Source: UBA9926 sp023261215 (lineage in GTDB: Bacteria > Pseudomonadota > Gammaproteobacteria > Pseudomonadales > Azotimanducaceae). Taken from it: a stretch of 64,000 bases of DNA. The DNA lies in assembly GCA_038136035.1 (NCBI GenBank), contig JAYPYV010000003.1:67958-131957 (forward strand), given 5' to 3'. Shown here one piece after another: positions 17,509-26,779 of the stretch (positions are counted from its first letter, which is position 1; each line of letters begins with the position of its first letter). The notes below the pieces were generated by a model. It saw nothing but the letters and a program-made list of their open reading frames with translations. It made no database searches and was not told the origin of the DNA. The translations under genes were made by a program, and so were the position numbers.

Positions 17509-18876
17509 TCAAAATCGAGGCGGACCACCCTGCTGCATCATCCCGCCGAGACCACGCATCATATTGGTCATCGCACCTTTTCGGCCCATTTTCTTCATCA
17601 TCTTCTGCATCTGCTTGAATTGCTTGAGGAGCCGATTCACGTCTTGGATTTGGGTTCCGGATCCTGCAGCAACCCGCTTTTTACGCGACCCACTGATGAG
17701 ATCAGGATACTGCCTCTCTTTGGGCGTCATTGAATTGATGATGGCTTCAAATTGACCGAAGTTGGTTTGTGTCGCGCGGTCCTTCGCCGCCTGAGAAATC
17801 GCAGACATTCCGGGTAGCTTGTCCAACATGCCAGTCAGGCCACCCATTTGATTCATCTGTTGAATCTGATCCTTAAAGTCCTCCAGATCAAAGCCCTTGC
17901 CTTTGGTGATTTTCTTGGCGAGTTTTTCCGCTTTCTTCTTATCGATCTTCTGTTCGGCTTCTTCTATGAGCGACATCACATCGCCCATACCTAAAATCCT
18001 GGAAACAATTCGATCGGGATGGAACAGTTCCAGGGCTTCCACACCTTCGCCCGATCCAATGAACTTAATCGGCTTACCCGTGATTTGCCGAACCGAGAGC
18101 GCAGCGCCCCCTCGTGCATCACCGTCAGCCTTCGTCAGGACCACACCCGTCAGGTTCAGCGTCTCACTGAATTGTTTTGCCACTTGAGCCGCGTCTTGCC
18201 CCGTCATCGCATCCACGACGAAAAGCGTCTCTGCGGGCACCAGTTGCTGCGATAAGTCGCTAATCTCGGCCATCATCTCGGCGTCGACTGCCAAGCGTCC
18301 AGCCGTATCGACAATCAGGACATCCGCAAATGCGCGCTTTGCAGATTGCAGAGCGCCTCTTGCGATCTCCGCTGGACTCGCGCCCGATTGCGACTCGTAA
18401 CACTCGATCTCTAGAGATTCCGCAAGGCGGGACAATTGCTCCATTGCGGCTGGCCGATAAACATCGGTGCTTACCAGCATGACTTTCTTTTGTTCGTGCT
18501 GCTTCAGCCAACGGCCCAATTTGGCGGCTGTGGTGGTCTTACCCACCCCTTGCAATCCGGCCATGAGCACCACCGCAGGAGGTTGCGTTGCGAGCGCCAG
18601 ACCCTGACTCTGGCCACCGATGACATCAACCAACTCATCATGAACGATGCGAACAAAAGCTTGAGAGGGTGCAAGACCGGGCGTCACCGGCATGCCAAGG
18701 GCTCGATTTCTGACTCGATCAAGGAAAGGGGTGACCACTTCAAGCGCCACATCGGCCTCAAGTAACGCGAGGCGAACTTCACGTAAGGTCGCTGAGATAT
18801 TGGTCTCGCTCAGCGTCGCCTTACCCGAAAGACCTGAAAGCGCGCTGGTTAACCTCGAACTGAGTGATTCAAACAT
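17509..18876 (-). CDS. ffh: Signal recognition particle protein Ffh
   Basis: Ffh is the GTPase of the SRP that targets nascent membrane proteins. An N domain (about 1-85) precedes the G domain with P-loop GLQGVGKTTTAAKLG, DTAGRLAVD and TKADGDARGG; the C-terminal M domain is methionine-rich (QIQQMNQMGGLTGML, KQMQKMMKKMGR), binding 4.5S RNA. I start at 18876, which has GGAGAAAG upstream. The divergent ypjD and corC-like genes are the standard neighbours. Confidence 0.97.
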   Translation of the reverse strand: MFESLSSRLTSALSGLSGKATLSETNISATLREVRLALLEADVALEVVTPFLDRVRNRALGMPVTPGLAPSQAFVRIVHDELVDVIGGQSQGLALATQPPAVVLMAGLQGVGKTTTAAKLGRWLKQHEQKKVMLVSTDVYRPAAMEQLSRLAESLEIECYESQSGASPAEIARGALQSAKRAFADVLIVDTAGRLAVDAEMMAEISDLSQQLVPAETLFVVDAMTGQDAAQVAKQFSETLNLTGVVLTKADGDARGGAALSVRQITGKPIKFIGSGEGVEALELFHPDRIVSRILGMGDVMSLIEEAEQKIDKKKAEKLAKKITKGKGFDLEDFKDQIQQMNQMGGLTGMLDKLPGMSAISQAAKDRATQTNFGQFEAIINSMTPKERQYPDLISGSRKKRVAAGSGTQIQDVNRLLKQFKQMQKMMKKMGRKGAMTNMMRGLGGMMQQGGPPRF

Positions 18877-19057
18877 AACTTTCTCCAACCAAATCCCGGC
18901 TTACTGGTAACCCTATCGCTTGTTTCAAAGAAGCGCCTACTCTGAGGACTTTACGAGGGACGGCTAGATCGGCACCCTAAGGCCGAACCGCACGACTTCA
19001 CCGAGGCGAGTGTTATTATACGTTGATATTCCTTTTGCAGCAGAACGACGACTCCTT

Positions 19058-19858
19058 ATGAACGGTCTCTTAATCTGGCCTGTCATCCCCGCACTGATTT
19101 TTTATTTGATTGGTGCCTACCTGGCGTTGCTGTCCCTTCAAGGCGCCCGTCAGCAGCGCAAGTTCGAGAGCACCGTCGTGCGGGGCTTGGCGGTCGGCCT
19201 ACATGGACTCACCATCTGGTCGGCCATCCAAAGTGCGGACCAAATTTCACTGGGTATTGCATTAATGCTGACTTGCGTCAGCTTTGCCATGGCGCTCGTG
19301 CTGCTGTTGAATCAGCTCAGACGACCCATGAATCACCTGGACGTCTTTGTCTTCCCGCTATCTGGTTTATCACTGCTTCTATTCGCAGTGATGCCGACGA
19401 CGGGCATGGTTCGAGTAGCACTCCCAACGCCGCTGTTCATTCACATTATTTTGTCTCTTCTTGGCTACAGCATCCTGGCGCTCGCAGCCTTACAGGCCCT
19501 TTATCTCGCTCTTTTCGATCGCTTGGCTCGAACAGGCCGCACCCTGCCAAAGGGACTCGCGCTAGACAGCATCGAGCAAATGCTATTCGAGTCAATTTGG
19601 CTGGGGATGATCGCGCTGTCGCTCGGCATCCTCACAGGGTTCGCGTTCATCGATAGCTATGATGTGAGGGGAATCATCCACCACACGTTCATCACGATCA
19701 CGGCCTGGCTCATTTTTGCAGTCCTTTTGTGGGGCCGGTTACGCGCTGGTTGGCGCGGCAGTCAAGCAGGCTGGTGGACGCTTGCGGGCTTTGGAATTCT
19801 CGCCTTGGGTTACTTCGGTAGCAAATTCGTCATTGAAGTGCTGATCCCCCAAACTTGA
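19058..19858 (+). CDS. ypjD: YpjD/CcsA-like cytochrome c assembly family membrane protein
   Basis: The product of about 266 residues has eight predicted helices and belongs to the CcsA/HemX-like group next to ffh in gammaproteobacteria. Histidines near the membrane surface (RGIIHHTFITI, LFIHIILS) could bind heme, as in related heme-handling proteins, but the family's role is not established. I start at MNGLLIWPVIP (19058); the longer frame from 19010 adds a soluble stretch not typical of the family. The corC-like gene follows in the same direction. Confidence 0.85.
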   Translation: MNGLLIWPVIPALIFYLIGAYLALLSLQGARQQRKFESTVVRGLAVGLHGLTIWSAIQSADQISLGIALMLTCVSFAMALVLLLNQLRRPMNHLDVFVFPLSGLSLLLFAVMPTTGMVRVALPTPLFIHIILSLLGYSILALAALQALYLALFDRLARTGRTLPKGLALDSIEQMLFESIWLGMIALSLGILTGFAFIDSYDVRGIIHHTFITITAWLIFAVLLWGRLRAGWRGSQAGWWTLAGFGILALGYFGSKFVIEVLIPQT

Positions 19859-19912
19859 CAGCGTTGCGCCTCATCCCTTACAAAACCAGGCCCAACTGGA
19901 GAGACCTCTTTC

Positions 19913-21181
19913 TTGGACGATCCGTCGACTAGCCTGCTGTCCTGGGCACTACTTGTACTTGTCTTTCTTTCTGCCTACTTCTCAGCATCCGAGACGGCGA
20001 TGATGGCGCTCAATCGATATCGCATGCGCCACCTCGCTAACGAAGGTCATGGTGGTGCGCGCAGAGCCACCCGACTGCTCGAGCGCCCGGATCGATTGCT
20101 GGGCGTCATTCTGATTGGCAACAACTTTGTCAATTTTTCAGCGGCGTCCATTGCCACCTTACTCGCAATCCAAATTCTGGGGGAACGTGGTGTCGCTTGG
20201 GCCCCTGTGATCTGTACTTTTGTATTTCTGATCTTTGCTGAAGTGGCACCCAAGACGATCGCGGCTAACTACCCCGAGCGCATCGCGCTGCCCTCCTCGC
20301 ACATCCTGAGCTTGCTGTTACTGCTGCTTTGGCCTTTGGTCTGGGCCGTGTCTGCACTCTCTAATCTCCTTCTCAAACTTTTTGGTATTCGTCATCAACA
20401 AGGAGAGAACGATCACTTGAGCCGCGAGGAGTTGAGAACAGTCGTGTTCGAGGGCGCCAAGATCGCTTCCCAATCGCAAAACATGATGCTGGGTGTTCTG
20501 GATCTCGATGAGGTCACCGTTGATGACATCATGGTTCCCAAGAGTGACATCATTGGTATCGATCTTGATGACCCGCTTGAGGACATCATCGCCCAGCTGA
20601 GAAACGCTCAGCACACACGCTTGCCTGTCTTTCGAGAGGATATCAATCACGTGGTGGGCATGCTTCACGTACGGGACGCCATCCGCTTTCTCACCAGTGA
20701 AGAACCCAATAAGGCCACCTTGTTACAGGAGATCGACGAGGTTTACTTCGTCCCAGAAAACACCGCACTGCATCGACAGATCAGAAACTTCCAGTCACGC
20801 AAGGAGCGGATCGCATTGGTGGTGGATGAATATGGCGACGTCCAAGGCATCGTCACGCTAGAGGATATTCTCGAAGAAATCGTTGGCGAATTTACGACAG
20901 ATCTGGCCTCAGCAAGTTCAGATATTCATCCGCAAGAGGACGGGTCCTTCGTCGTCGATGGTGGCGCGACCATTCGGAGTATTAACCGGGCGTTGTCCTG
21001 GCATCTCCCGTCAGATGGTCCCAAAACGCTCAACGGATTAATGACCGATCATTTGGAAACGTTTCCGGAGGCACCGGTCAGCATCGAAATTAATCGCTAT
21101 CGTTTAGAAGTGGTTCGATTAAAAGATAACATGATCGCTACAGCGAAGCTGTCGATGCGACCACCTGGCGAAGACGATTAG
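19913..21181 (+). CDS. CNNM/CorC-type transporter with CBS pair (YfjD/CorB-like)
   Basis: The 422-residue protein has an N-terminal DUF21 membrane domain (three to four helices, FSASETAMMALNRYRMRHLA, VAPKTIAA), a CBS pair (VDDIMVPKSDIIG and ERIALVVDEYGDVQGIVTLEDILEEIVGEF) and a C-terminal CorC_HlyC domain. Homologues transport or sense Mg2+/Co2+. The start is TTG at 19913 with GGAGAG upstream. It follows ypjD by 54 bases, as in E. coli-like genomes. Confidence 0.9.
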   Translation: MDDPSTSLLSWALLVLVFLSAYFSASETAMMALNRYRMRHLANEGHGGARRATRLLERPDRLLGVILIGNNFVNFSAASIATLLAIQILGERGVAWAPVICTFVFLIFAEVAPKTIAANYPERIALPSSHILSLLLLLLWPLVWAVSALSNLLLKLFGIRHQQGENDHLSREELRTVVFEGAKIASQSQNMMLGVLDLDEVTVDDIMVPKSDIIGIDLDDPLEDIIAQLRNAQHTRLPVFREDINHVVGMLHVRDAIRFLTSEEPNKATLLQEIDEVYFVPENTALHRQIRNFQSRKERIALVVDEYGDVQGIVTLEDILEEIVGEFTTDLASASSDIHPQEDGSFVVDGGATIRSINRALSWHLPSDGPKTLNGLMTDHLETFPEAPVSIEINRYRLEVVRLKDNMIATAKLSMRPPGEDD

Positions 21182-21199
21182 CGCCACAAAGGGATCTCG

Positions 21200-24100
21200 C
21201 TATTTCATTCCCTCGATGGCTTGGATCACGGCGGCGAATGAAGGCTCTAAGGCCGGTGCTTGTTCAGTGATAACTGCCATGTCGTCAGACTTGCCTGCTT
21301 TTTCAAGCACCAAACAAATATCAGCAAGCTGATGAGCGCCCACTGTTCGCGCCGAGGATTTCAATTTGTGTGCTTGCCGGCCGACGGCCTCAGCATCTCC
21401 CCACTCAACACCCTGCAAGATCAAGTCGACGGTCTCTCTTGAAACCTCAACGAATTCGTCAAGAATGGTTTGCAGCATCTCATCGTCTCCAAAAAGATCC
21501 CGCATCTCGTCTAGATCAAGGACGGATGCTGCCGCAGGCGCTTCGATCTCCAGCCGTTCTGAGGGGGTCTCTTCATTGCCTGTCTCAGGCTGAAGCAGCG
21601 CGCTCGTTGGCACGTCTTCAAGGTCAGCAAAGGCAAAGGCTTCGGTTGGCGATGCCGACTTAGCCTTCAAATGGAGCCCAAGCATTTCCTGCAGCGCAGG
21701 GATCTCAAGCGGTTTAACCAAATAATCATCCATTCCCGCTTCAGCACAAGCTTCTCTTGCACCCTGCATGGCATTCGCTGTGATCGCGATGATCGGGAGA
21801 CGGTGTCCTGTCCCCTCTTCGCTCTGCCTGATCTGGCGCGACAATTCGTAGCCATCCATATTGGGCATATCACAGTCGGTAAGGAGTAATGCGATACCAC
21901 CTTTTCGGTAACGATCCAGGGCTTGCACACCATCATTCGCCAACTCGCAGGCCAGTCCGAGCGCATTGATCTGCCTTTGGATGACTTGTTGATTGATCAC
22001 ATTATCTTCTGCCACGAGAATTAATTGTCCCGCGGTCGAAGCCTCGCTCGCTGAAAGCGGAACGATTTCGGGAATCTCCTGTTCAGCCAAGCCCAGCATC
22101 GCAGGCTCGAAGTCAACGCGACTTAAACGAGCCACAGCAGCAACCACATCCTGCCAATAGAGAGGGTTTGCGCTCAACACATAGTGATCATCAGACATCG
22201 CTCGAGATCGCCTGCGCTGGTCATTCGTTAGCGTTAGGAACCGCGCCTGATCAAATTGCGCTGAAACCTGCTTCAAGATCGCAGCGCTTTGCGACTCGTT
22301 GAATTCATTCGACAGTACGACCACGAGCTCAACACCCGGAAGCTGCTTGATTGTCTCGCCTAATTCCCCCGTACTTTTGACCATAAACGTCCGAACCCCG
22401 TGGGCACTGAGCATCATATTTAATGCGTCATAGGTCGCATTGGAACTTCCCACGTAGGCAACCCCAGCCACGCGCATATCGATTTTCGGTCGGCTGGTTG
22501 GTAAATCTTCCGCTGGTTCGAACCAAAGGTCGAAATAAAATTCCGAGCCTGCGCCGCGTTCACTGACGACGCCTATACTGCCCTCCATGGTTTCAACCAA
22601 GCGGCGACAAATCGATAGCCCTAGCCCCGTGCCTCCATAAATTCTCGAAGTGGACTTCTCCGCCTGGGCAAAATCTTCAAACAGGCCCTCCTGAGCTTCT
22701 TGAGAGATCCCTATCCCTTGATCAATGACAGAAAATTTGACATGCGCACCGCGACCGGGTTGCTGATCAAGCAAGTCGATTCGCACCACGATCTCTGATC
22801 GAATCGGCGAAAACTTAATCGCGTTACCCACTAAGTTCGTCAAAATCTGACGGATTCTCAAATTGTCGATCATCAAATTAATGGGCAGAGTCGGATCGCC
22901 CTGGACGATCAGTAATTGCTGGTTTTTCGCGGCGTTAGGGGCCACCACTGCGAGCGCCTGTTCGACCACTCCGATGGGATCGGACGGGGTTTTCTCTAAC
23001 TCAATTTTTCCAGCTTCGATTTTTGAAATATCTAAGATGTCGTTAATCAAAGCGAGCAGCGAGTGCCCAGAATCCTTGATGGTGTTCAGCATCTCCTTTT
23101 GGTCATCATCGAGCTGCGTGCGCCTTAAAAGATCGACCATGCCGATGATCCCGTTCATCGGCGTCCGAATTTCGTGGCTCATACTTGCCAGGAAATTGCT
23201 TTTGGACGTCGCTGCGTTTTCAGCCGCCATGACCACCCGTCGTAACTCTGTTGTTTCAACCAACGTGACGACCTGCAAGCCTTCTGGAATCGAACTGAGA
23301 TTGAGTCGCAGCCATCGATCCTCTGCGAGTGCCACATCGACCGAGCCAAACCCTATGTGCCGCGCATGCTCGAACCAGTCCGACAAGGACTCCGCGGCAT
23401 CAGCACCCTGAATCTCTGGATCAAGTTCGTCATCTAGTGAAGTCAAAAGATCCTCGAACTGAGATTGGTTTGTCATGCGCTCGGCCAGCTCGGGGATCAA
23501 TTGCCGCGCATGTCGATTCACGAAAGTCAGCACGCCCTGGCTGTCTATGATCATGAGCCCCTCAGAGAAATGCTCTGTTGCCAGACGCGCGGCCCGCTCG
23601 CTTGCCATCACCTGATCGATGAGGTGCACAAGACGATCCTCGCTAAAGAGATCGAGGCGCTGGTCAACGCTGATCAGCGCTTGCGTAGACTCTTCATTGT
23701 TCGACAACGGCACGAGCGTAACCAATTTGGCCTCGGGGGCCCAGATATCAAAATTCGTTGGCCGGAAGTTTAGAACCAGCCGCTCTTGGCCGCTTTTGCA
23801 CCGAAGGATAAAGAGCCTTTCTCTAACTTGCACAGCCTGACCCGAGTTGAGGCCTGCTTGACCGTAGAGCACATCAGTGCTGGACTCTTGCGCAAGAAAC
23901 GCGAAGGCCGGCTTACCTATCATTTCTTCCTCGGAGAAACCAACAATATTCTGCAACGCAGAATTGACTTTCTGAATCACAAAGTTCACATGAATGAGTT
24001 GAGGCACTCTCGACAGATTGAATAAGCCCTCGAATTCGGCTCTCTGGGCTCCCGAAAGGAATAGGATCGGTTGAGCTAAACCCTCGGCTTCTTCAGCCAT

Positions 24101-24217
24101 TGGCGAAACTGGTCCTGCCTCACTGGACACGCTTCCCCTCAGACGCTGAAAAAGAACCAGCACGAGCCCAAGGACCCCAATCAACACAATGAGAAGAATT
24201 AACAGCAGATAAAACAT
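21200..24217 (-). CDS. BarA-like hybrid sensor histidine kinase (PAS-HisKA-HATPase-REC-HPt)
   Basis: A multidomain phosphorelay kinase of about 1005 residues. Order: one N-terminal transmembrane helix (about 2-24), two PAS-like regions (about 60-170 and 205-325), HisKA with MSHEIRTPMNG (H348), HATPase_c (NLVGNAIKFSP, DQGIGIS, GGTGLGLSICR), a degenerate receiver without phospho-Asp (about 580-690), a true receiver with LLLTDCDMPNMDG (D781) and a C-terminal HPt with AHKLKSSART (H950). There is no periplasmic loop or HAMP, so it probably senses an internal or membrane signal. ATG 24217 is used; TTG 24232 with GGAG is an alternative. Its output regulator is not adjacent. Confidence 0.88.
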   Translation of the reverse strand: MFYLLLILLIVLIGVLGLVLVLFQRLRGSVSSEAGPVSPMAEEAEGLAQPILFLSGAQRAEFEGLFNLSRVPQLIHVNFVIQKVNSALQNIVGFSEEEMIGKPAFAFLAQESSTDVLYGQAGLNSGQAVQVRERLFILRCKSGQERLVLNFRPTNFDIWAPEAKLVTLVPLSNNEESTQALISVDQRLDLFSEDRLVHLIDQVMASERAARLATEHFSEGLMIIDSQGVLTFVNRHARQLIPELAERMTNQSQFEDLLTSLDDELDPEIQGADAAESLSDWFEHARHIGFGSVDVALAEDRWLRLNLSSIPEGLQVVTLVETTELRRVVMAAENAATSKSNFLASMSHEIRTPMNGIIGMVDLLRRTQLDDDQKEMLNTIKDSGHSLLALINDILDISKIEAGKIELEKTPSDPIGVVEQALAVVAPNAAKNQQLLIVQGDPTLPINLMIDNLRIRQILTNLVGNAIKFSPIRSEIVVRIDLLDQQPGRGAHVKFSVIDQGIGISQEAQEGLFEDFAQAEKSTSRIYGGTGLGLSICRRLVETMEGSIGVVSERGAGSEFYFDLWFEPAEDLPTSRPKIDMRVAGVAYVGSSNATYDALNMMLSAHGVRTFMVKSTGELGETIKQLPGVELVVVLSNEFNESQSAAILKQVSAQFDQARFLTLTNDQRRRSRAMSDDHYVLSANPLYWQDVVAAVARLSRVDFEPAMLGLAEQEIPEIVPLSASEASTAGQLILVAEDNVINQQVIQRQINALGLACELANDGVQALDRYRKGGIALLLTDCDMPNMDGYELSRQIRQSEEGTGHRLPIIAITANAMQGAREACAEAGMDDYLVKPLEIPALQEMLGLHLKAKSASPTEAFAFADLEDVPTSALLQPETGNEETPSERLEIEAPAAASVLDLDEMRDLFGDDEMLQTILDEFVEVSRETVDLILQGVEWGDAEAVGRQAHKLKSSARTVGAHQLADICLVLEKAGKSDDMAVITEQAPALEPSFAAVIQAIEGMK

Positions 24218-24670
24218 GAGCTCACTACTCAAGAAACACTCCGCCAAAAAGGGGACATTAGCCGGAGTCTAGCCTAGACCCCAATTTATTTGAATGAGCG
24301 CAGGAAGATCTGCGAGCGAGCGACCATCTCGAAGTCATAGGATGACTGATCGTCAGCGCCTGGTTTAGATGTAAAAGAAGGGCCTCACGATCGAAGAATC
24401 GCGCGTCTTTGGGATTGGGCATCGCGGTTTCGGCGAATCAGCCTTGCATCTCGCCTTCAATCAGCACCATCGTTACGTGAACACACGCCAGAAAGGCTCG
24501 CTTAATGAACCTTGATCTATCGCCGCCGCTCTATCAAATCACTGCGCAGTCAGCTCGGCTCAAATTCAGCGACGGCACACCAAGGCCTTAGGAGCTATCT
24601 GCGAAGAACTCCGCAGCGCATCTTCGGCGAAAGACGCCGTCCGCCTCAAGCTCCTAGCCAACCTTGCCAT
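24218..24670. other. Intergenic region between leuA and the hybrid kinase
   Basis: About 450 bases. The part next to leuA holds the three-way-junction palindrome listed separately. Nearer the kinase, a short frame on the minus strand beginning MPNPKDARFFDREALL (about 24424 down) looks protein-like for roughly 30 residues and then loses sense, which might be gene decay. No complete gene seen. Confidence 0.4.
24583..24660. repeat. Palindromic element predicted to fold as a three-way junction
   Basis: Outer arms TAGGAGCT (24589-24596) and AGCTCCTA (24649-24656) are perfectly complementary. Inside lie two hairpins: CTGCG/CGCAG (24599-24616) and CGGCG/CGCCG (24625-24639). It starts about ten bases past the leuA stop, so it may end or protect the leuA transcript; its compact symmetry also suggests a dispersed palindromic repeat or small structured RNA. 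No second copy was found in this window. Both strands fold equally, so the strand is undetermined. Confidence 0.6.
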
Positions 24671-26380
24671 TTATTGCCGCCACTTCCGATTAAGCGCTGC
24701 GATAATCGAATTGAAGGAGGCTGTGGTGGTATTTGCACTGATTCCCACGCCGAAGTGCTTTTGCCCTTCGCCGTCGCTCAACGCAATGATGCTGATCGCT
24801 TTGGCATTACTGCCCTCATTCATGGCGTACTCTTGGTAGTCCACCACGTTGAGTGCTTCATTGATCGATTGGGATAGCGCCGCAACAAAGGCATCAATAG
24901 GCCCAGACCCTTCGCCACTGATTTGCATCTCGCTCTCGGAAATTTTGATGACCGCCTGGCAGGTCTCTCGATCCGCGCCAGTGCTCTTCACCTCATAGCT
25001 CAGGAGCTGATAAGGCCCTGGCACTTCGACCATTTCACTCACAAAGGTCGACCAGATCATATCTGCCTTAAGCTCACCGCCATCTTGTTCTGAGACCCGC
25101 TGGATGATCGGCGACAACTCAACCAGGAGTTCACGAGGCAGATGCACGCCAAAATAATTCTCCAGAATAAAGGCCACACCGCCCTTGCCAGACTGACTAT
25201 TGACCCGCACGGTTTCACGATAAGAGCCGCCCACATCGGCGGGATCAATGGGCAAGTACGGCACTTCCCAGGCGCCATCGGAGCCTGATTCCACATAGGC
25301 CATTCCCTTGCGGATTGCATCTTGGTGCGAGCCTGAGAACGCCGTAAAGACCAAATCACCGGCGTAAGGCTGACGTACGTGAATAGGAATCTTGGTGCAG
25401 GACTCAGAGACCTCTACGATACGAGGCATATCTGACAAGTAGAGTTCTGGATCAACACCTTGGGAGAACAGATTCATCGCCATGGTGATGACATCACAGT
25501 TGCCCGTGCGCTCACCATTGCCGAACAACGTGCCTTCAATGCGTTCAGCGCCAGCCATCAAGCCCAATTCAGAGGCAGCCACCCCGGTGCCCCGATCGTT
25601 ATGAGTATGGAGGCTGATAATCGCTTGGTCTCGGTTGGGTAACCTTTTAATGAAGTACTCGATTTGATCCGCATAAATGTTGGGCGTTGCCATTTCGACG
25701 GTTGATGGCAAATTCAAAATCACTTTCTCATCGCCCGTGGGCGCCCAAACCGCCATCACTGCGGCGCAAATATCCACCGCAAAGTCCATTTCCGTCGCGG
25801 TAAAACTCTCGGGAGAATATTCCAGAACCACTTCAGTGCCTGAAGCGACAAGCTCTCGGGTATTCGCCTTCACGATTTCCGTCGCATCGGTCGCGAGCTT
25901 AATGATCTCTTCTTGCGACATGCCAAACACTACCCGACGCTGCAGCGTCGACGTGGAATTGTAGAGATGAAAAATCACCCTCGGCGCGCCTGCCACAGCC
26001 TCACATGTTCGCTTGATGAGTTCCTCTCTTGCCTGACAGAGCACCTGAATGGTCACATCGCTAGGAATCAAGTCCTCATCAATGATCTTTCGAACAAAAT
26101 CAAAATCGGTTTGCGAGGCTGCAGGAAAGCCGACCTCGATTTCTTTGAACCCGACATCGACCAACAAGTCGTAAAGCCGTTGTTTCTCTTCGGGCGACAT
26201 GGGCTCAATCAGCGCTTGATTGCCATCTCGAAGGTCTACGCTGCACCACTTAGGCGCCGTCTTGATTTCTTGGTCGGGCCAGGTCCGATCTTTCAAGTCA
26301 ATTTTGGGGAAGGGTTTGTACTTCTGAAACGGCATGACCTTTCGATGGGCGGTCTCTGCGTCTGATGGTTGAATGCTCAT
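24671..26380 (-). CDS. leuA: 2-isopropylmalate synthase, long (LeuA type 2) form
   Basis: It condenses acetyl-CoA and 2-ketoisovalerate, the committed step to leucine. The 569-residue protein has the long N-terminus (FPKIDLKDRTWPDQEI), the DRE-TIM barrel start CSVDLRDGNQALIEPM, the metal motif HTHNDRGTG and a C-terminal allosteric LeuA-dimer domain (about 425-560) for leucine feedback. It is monocistronic here; leuBCD are not in the window. The upstream leader shows attenuation features, described separately. Confidence 0.95.
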   Translation of the reverse strand: MSIQPSDAETAHRKVMPFQKYKPFPKIDLKDRTWPDQEIKTAPKWCSVDLRDGNQALIEPMSPEEKQRLYDLLVDVGFKEIEVGFPAASQTDFDFVRKIIDEDLIPSDVTIQVLCQAREELIKRTCEAVAGAPRVIFHLYNSTSTLQRRVVFGMSQEEIIKLATDATEIVKANTRELVASGTEVVLEYSPESFTATEMDFAVDICAAVMAVWAPTGDEKVILNLPSTVEMATPNIYADQIEYFIKRLPNRDQAIISLHTHNDRGTGVAASELGLMAGAERIEGTLFGNGERTGNCDVITMAMNLFSQGVDPELYLSDMPRIVEVSESCTKIPIHVRQPYAGDLVFTAFSGSHQDAIRKGMAYVESGSDGAWEVPYLPIDPADVGGSYRETVRVNSQSGKGGVAFILENYFGVHLPRELLVELSPIIQRVSEQDGGELKADMIWSTFVSEMVEVPGPYQLLSYEVKSTGADRETCQAVIKISESEMQISGEGSGPIDAFVAALSQSINEALNVVDYQEYAMNEGSNAKAISIIALSDGEGQKHFGVGISANTTTASFNSIIAALNRKWRQ

Positions 26381-26408
26381 GATAATTTCTCTGCTACAAG
26401 TAAACGTC

Positions 26409-26422
26409 GCCTCGGTAGAGGC
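26409..26422 (-). promoter_or_regulatory. Second leader hairpin upstream of leuA
   Basis: GCCTC-TACC-GAGGC is a perfect five-base-pair hairpin on the minus strand, ending 29 bases before the leuA start. It is followed by only three T residues, so it is a weak terminator at best. Its place between leader peptide and gene suggests it is the termination or ribosome-site control hairpin of the attenuator. Confidence 0.4.
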
Positions 26423-26447
26423 CCAGATCGCTGTAGGAATTGGTAAC

Positions 26448-26486
26448 GGCCGCCTACAACGGCAGTCGTAGTAGCAAAAGGCGGCC
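26448..26486 (-). promoter_or_regulatory. Attenuator hairpin over the leucine codons of the leader peptide
   Basis: GGCCGCC (26480-26486) inside the leader peptide pairs perfectly with GGCGGCC (26448-26454) just past its stop. The enclosed CTACGAC-TGCC-GTTGTAG forms a further seven-pair stem with one G-U. The leucine codons and stop lie inside this structure, so a ribosome stalled for charged tRNA-Leu would open it, as in known leu and ilv leaders. Confidence 0.65.
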
Positions 26487-26543
26487 AGTCAGCAGAGCTG
26501 AAGCCTGTAGAGAAGCAAAAAATACTGAAGTTGCGCTGTTCAT
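26454..26543 (-). CDS. leuL: Leucine-rich leader peptide of leuA
   Basis: An ATG at 26541-26543 opens a 29-codon frame ending at TAG 26454-26456. Nine of 29 residues are leucine and the last eight read LLLLRLPL, using CTT, TTG, CTA, CTA, CTG and TTG, several of them usually rare. It lies in the leuA leader, 74 bases before the leuA ATG and about 50 bases after a good promoter. The ribosome site is weak. This is the classical layout of a leucine attenuation peptide; sequence identity to known LeuL is not claimed. Confidence 0.75.
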   Translation of the reverse strand: MNSATSVFFASLQASALLTGRLLLLRLPL

Positions 26544-26602
26544 GGGCCAGGTATCTTGGACTCGGTACGATTCCGTATTCACCATTTGGTTAAGCGGCGA
26601 TT

Positions 26603-26631
26603 ACTATACCCCGGTCGTTGAGGCCTGCCAA
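26603..26631 (-). promoter_or_regulatory. Sigma-70 promoter of the leuL-leuA transcript
   Basis: TTGGCA (26626-26631), a 17-base spacer, then TATAGT (26603-26608) on the minus strand. Transcription would start near 26596, giving a leader of about 215 bases before leuA, long enough for the leader peptide and both hairpins. Confidence 0.65.
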
Positions 26632-26779
26632 GGCCGACTCGGCGCACCATGGAGAGGCCTTCGACGACCTCTGTTCACACGGCTTAGGTTGTCGTGGGGC
26701 TTCACATCGCTCTTGTGTCGTCTTCTTGACTCAATTCGTCCTATAGAGTTCGCATGATCACGTGATCCTCGTCCGAACT

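Noticed and set aside
22863..23411. 182-codon plus-strand frame opposite the hybrid kinase
   Set aside because: Shadow of the HATPase/HisKA region, Ser-rich, no family features.
26440..26757. 105-codon plus-strand frame upstream of leuA
   Set aside because: It is antisense to the promoter, leader peptide and hairpins of leuA and has no domain.
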